DNA from: JBGAMH01 sp044222045
GTDB lineage: Bacteria > Eisenbacteria > RBG-16-71-46
NCBI GenBank assembly: GCA_044222045.1
Contig: JBGAOB010000070.1
Span: 1 to 17,571 of the forward strand
Direction: 5' to 3'
Length of the DNA stretch: 17,571 nucleotides
Of this stretch, positions 16,132 through 17,571 are shown piece by piece. A program made the position numbers and the translations under genes. Below the pieces are notes generated by a model that did not search any database, was not told the DNA's origin, and saw only the letters and a program-made list of their open reading frames with translations. The stretch's first letter is position 1, and the number at the start of each line of letters is the position of its first letter.

Positions 16132-17276
16132 GCCGCCCCCAGCATCGCGTCGACCTCGGCCTCGAGGAATCCGCGCAGGTCGGTGAGCGACCGCACCGCC
16201 TCCGGCACCGGCCGGTTCGAGGCGAGCATGGCCGCCATGTCGGGATGCGAGGCGTCGTAGCCGTGCATCGCCGCGAGCGGCCGGGAACCCATGAAGCTGG
16301 GCACCATCAGCGCGCCCGGCTCGAGCAGCCAGACATCCTCGCCGTAGCGACGGTCGTCGAACCACGCGCCCGCGGCGCGCAACTCGTCGTCGGTGAGCCA
16401 GCGGCCGCGGGGCTCGCCGGCGAGCGCGGCGCGCACGGGTTCGCGCGCGGACCGGTCGAGCCACCAGAAGCGCGCCATCGTGGAGTCGAGGAACGCGAGG
16501 TAGTCGCGCCCGCGCCGCTGCGGCAGCGCCGCGAGCCGGGGGCCCACGTCCACCGTGGCGGTGACGTCGACCATGCCGTGGTCCGAGCAGACGTACGCCC
16601 ACAGCGGGCGCCCCGACCGCGAGGCGGCCGCGAACGCCCGCTGCAGGCGGTCGCCGTAGGTGCGCAGTCTCCCGGCCACGCCGGCGCCGCGCGAACCTTC
16701 GTGGTGCAGCAGGGCGTCGAGGTCGGCGGTGTACAGGAACAGCACGTCGTCGTCGCCGGAGCCGAGGCGGGCCTCGAGCTCGTCGAACGCCAGCGCCTCG
16801 GGCGTTCGCCAGTTCCAGCCGTGCCAGCGCACCCGGCGGCGGTCGAGCGCGTCCCACAACGTGTCCACCGGCAGCCCGCCGGGTGCGAAGATGTCGGCGC
16901 GCTCGGGCAGGTCGAAGTGCGCGAGTTCGTCGCGGGGCACTTCGTACAGGTTGAAGTAGCCGCGCACGCCGCGCCGGGCCACGAGCCGCGTCAGCAGCCC
17001 GGTCAGCCGCCAGCTCGCGCGCAGCCGCGGCGGCAGCGCACGCAGCCACTCGAAGCCGGCGAACACGCCCGCGCCCGCGGCGCGCCGGTACATGAGCCAG
17101 CGGCCGTGCTCGCTCGGGAGGCGGCCGCTGAACACGGTGGGCAGCGCGCCCGAGCTGAAGCCGAGGATCGTCTCGATGCGGCGGCGCTGCGAAAGCTCGG
17201 GCAGGAACGCGGGATCGCGGCCCGCGAGCTCCCAACCGAGTGCGTCGACCAGCCACACGAGCATGCGCGGCCTCAT
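16128..17276 (-). CDS. Alkaline phosphatase superfamily hydrolase (type I phosphodiesterase-like)
   Basis: The 382-residue product has the metal-site motifs of the alkaline phosphatase/sulfatase superfamily in order: WLVDALGWE (D11), a nucleophile region FSSGALPTVFSGRLPSEHG (40-58, S41 or S42), YTADLDALLHHEG (D187 and H191), CSDHGMVDV (D232, H233) and MHGYDASHPDM (H338). It therefore should have two metal ions and hydrolyse a phosphate or sulfate ester, or transfer such a group. Its substrate is not recognisable; nucleotide pyrophosphatase-like and ApgM-like relatives are possibilities. No signal peptide or membrane helix is seen, and the first metal ligand is at residue 11, so the protein is predicted to be cytoplasmic, unusual for enzymes that edit exported glycans. 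The ATG at 17276 follows GGAG with a 5-base gap and overlaps the upstream stop; the ATG four codons later is less likely. Confidence 0.88.
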   Translation of the reverse strand: MRPRMLVWLVDALGWELAGRDPAFLPELSQRRRIETILGFSSGALPTVFSGRLPSEHGRWLMYRRAAGAGVFAGFEWLRALPPRLRASWRLTGLLTRLVARRGVRGYFNLYEVPRDELAHFDLPERADIFAPGGLPVDTLWDALDRRRVRWHGWNWRTPEALAFDELEARLGSGDDDVLFLYTADLDALLHHEGSRGAGVAGRLRTYGDRLQRAFAAASRSGRPLWAYVCSDHGMVDVTATVDVGPRLAALPQRRGRDYLAFLDSTMARFWWLDRSAREPVRAALAGEPRGRWLTDDELRAAGAWFDDRRYGEDVWLLEPGALMVPSFMGSRPLAAMHGYDASHPDMAAMLASNRPVPEAVRSLTDLRGFLEAEVDAMLGAA

Positions 17277-17571
17277 CGCGGCTCCGCCGTGCGGACGCCG
17301 TCGTGCAGCCAGCGGTCCCACGCGTGCACGACCGCGGCGCGCGCCCGGTTCCAGTCGCGCGCGTCGTTCGCGTCCACCACGCCGAGCCGCCCGAGCGCGC
17401 GCAGCGCGCCGAACGGCATCGCCGGAGGCAGGCCCGCGGCGGCGGCCAGCACGAGCACCGTCGCGCTCGCGTTCACGCGGTGCTGCGGCGTACCCGCCGA
17501 AGCGTCGCGCAGGCGGCGGCCGCGATCGGGCCCCTCGCCCGTGCGCGCACGGAACGTCCACGCCCGCCGTG
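17273..17571 (-). CDS. Unrecognised protein, C-terminal fragment (5' end outside window)
   Basis: The frame is open from the right window edge to the TGA at 17273, giving the last 98 residues of a protein whose start lies beyond the window. An ATG is not required inside the window, and the frame reads sensibly through RRAWTFRARTGEGPD and GTPQHRVNASATVLVLAAAA to the end at WLHDGVRTAEPR. The fragment is rich in Ala and Arg, with one short hydrophobic run (ATVLVLAAAAGLPPAMPFGAL) and a Trp-containing, probably helical tail. No family was recognised. Its stop overlaps the ATG of the phosphatase-superfamily gene (ATGA), so it belongs to the same operon and is probably co-translated. Confidence 0.7.
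   Translation of the reverse strand, partial: RRAWTFRARTGEGPDRGRRLRDASAGTPQHRVNASATVLVLAAAAGLPPAMPFGALRALGRLGVVDANDARDWNRARAAVVHAWDRWLHDGVRTAEPR

Noticed and set aside
1..17571. Mobile elements, CRISPR arrays, tRNA/rRNA genes or phage genes
   Set aside because: No transposase or integrase motifs, no regularly spaced direct repeats, and no tRNA-like folds were found; base composition looks uniform, giving no sign of a recent insertion.

Overview
This is a very G+C-rich (about 70% by eye), almost completely coding stretch of a bacterial chromosome devoted to cell-surface glycan assembly. Third codon positions are nearly all G or C, GTG starts are common, and neighbouring genes overlap by 4 bases. 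There are no tRNA or rRNA genes, insertion sequences or CRISPR arrays, and no gap longer than 90 bases. The style fits a high-GC Gram-negative or environmental lineage (for example Gemmatimonadota, Myxococcota or Eisenbacteria-like metagenome bins), but nothing seen fixes the phylum.

Layout: (1) A plus-strand pair at the left edge: the 3' part of a large multi-pass membrane protein (1-1751, cut by the window edge) and a NodB/DUF3473-type polysaccharide deacetylase (1748-2662). (2) A five-gene minus-strand operon read from 11062 down to 2659: a Wzx-like flippase, two large GT-C-like membrane proteins and two GT4 glycosyltransferases, every junction a 4-base stop/start overlap. The second gene (7510-9527) is broken by a one-base frameshift near 8183. 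(3) A 90-base divergent spacer (11063-11152), then a plus-strand DegT/DnrJ/EryC1/StrS sugar aminotransferase (11153-12385) that may be translated from a leaderless transcript. (4) A six-gene minus-strand operon read from beyond the right edge down to 12433: an unrecognised C-terminal fragment, an alkaline-phosphatase-superfamily hydrolase, a second Wzx-like flippase, a DPM1-like GT2, a DUF2304 membrane protein and a UPF0104/YbhN-like membrane protein.

Working model (inference): the aminotransferase makes an amino-sugar nucleotide. The two GT4 enzymes and the GT2 work at the cytoplasmic face, the GT2 probably making a polyprenyl-phosphate sugar with DUF2304 as membrane partner. The flippases move lipid-linked products across the membrane. 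The three large membrane proteins, two of them clear paralogues, are candidates for GT-C-type transferases or polymerases at the outer face. The deacetylase and the phosphatase-superfamily protein both lack a signal peptide and begin almost directly with catalytic motifs, so they look cytoplasmic. No initiating phosphoglycosyltransferase, recognisable Wzy polymerase, chain-length regulator or outer-membrane exporter lies in the window, so the locus probably continues on one or both sides.
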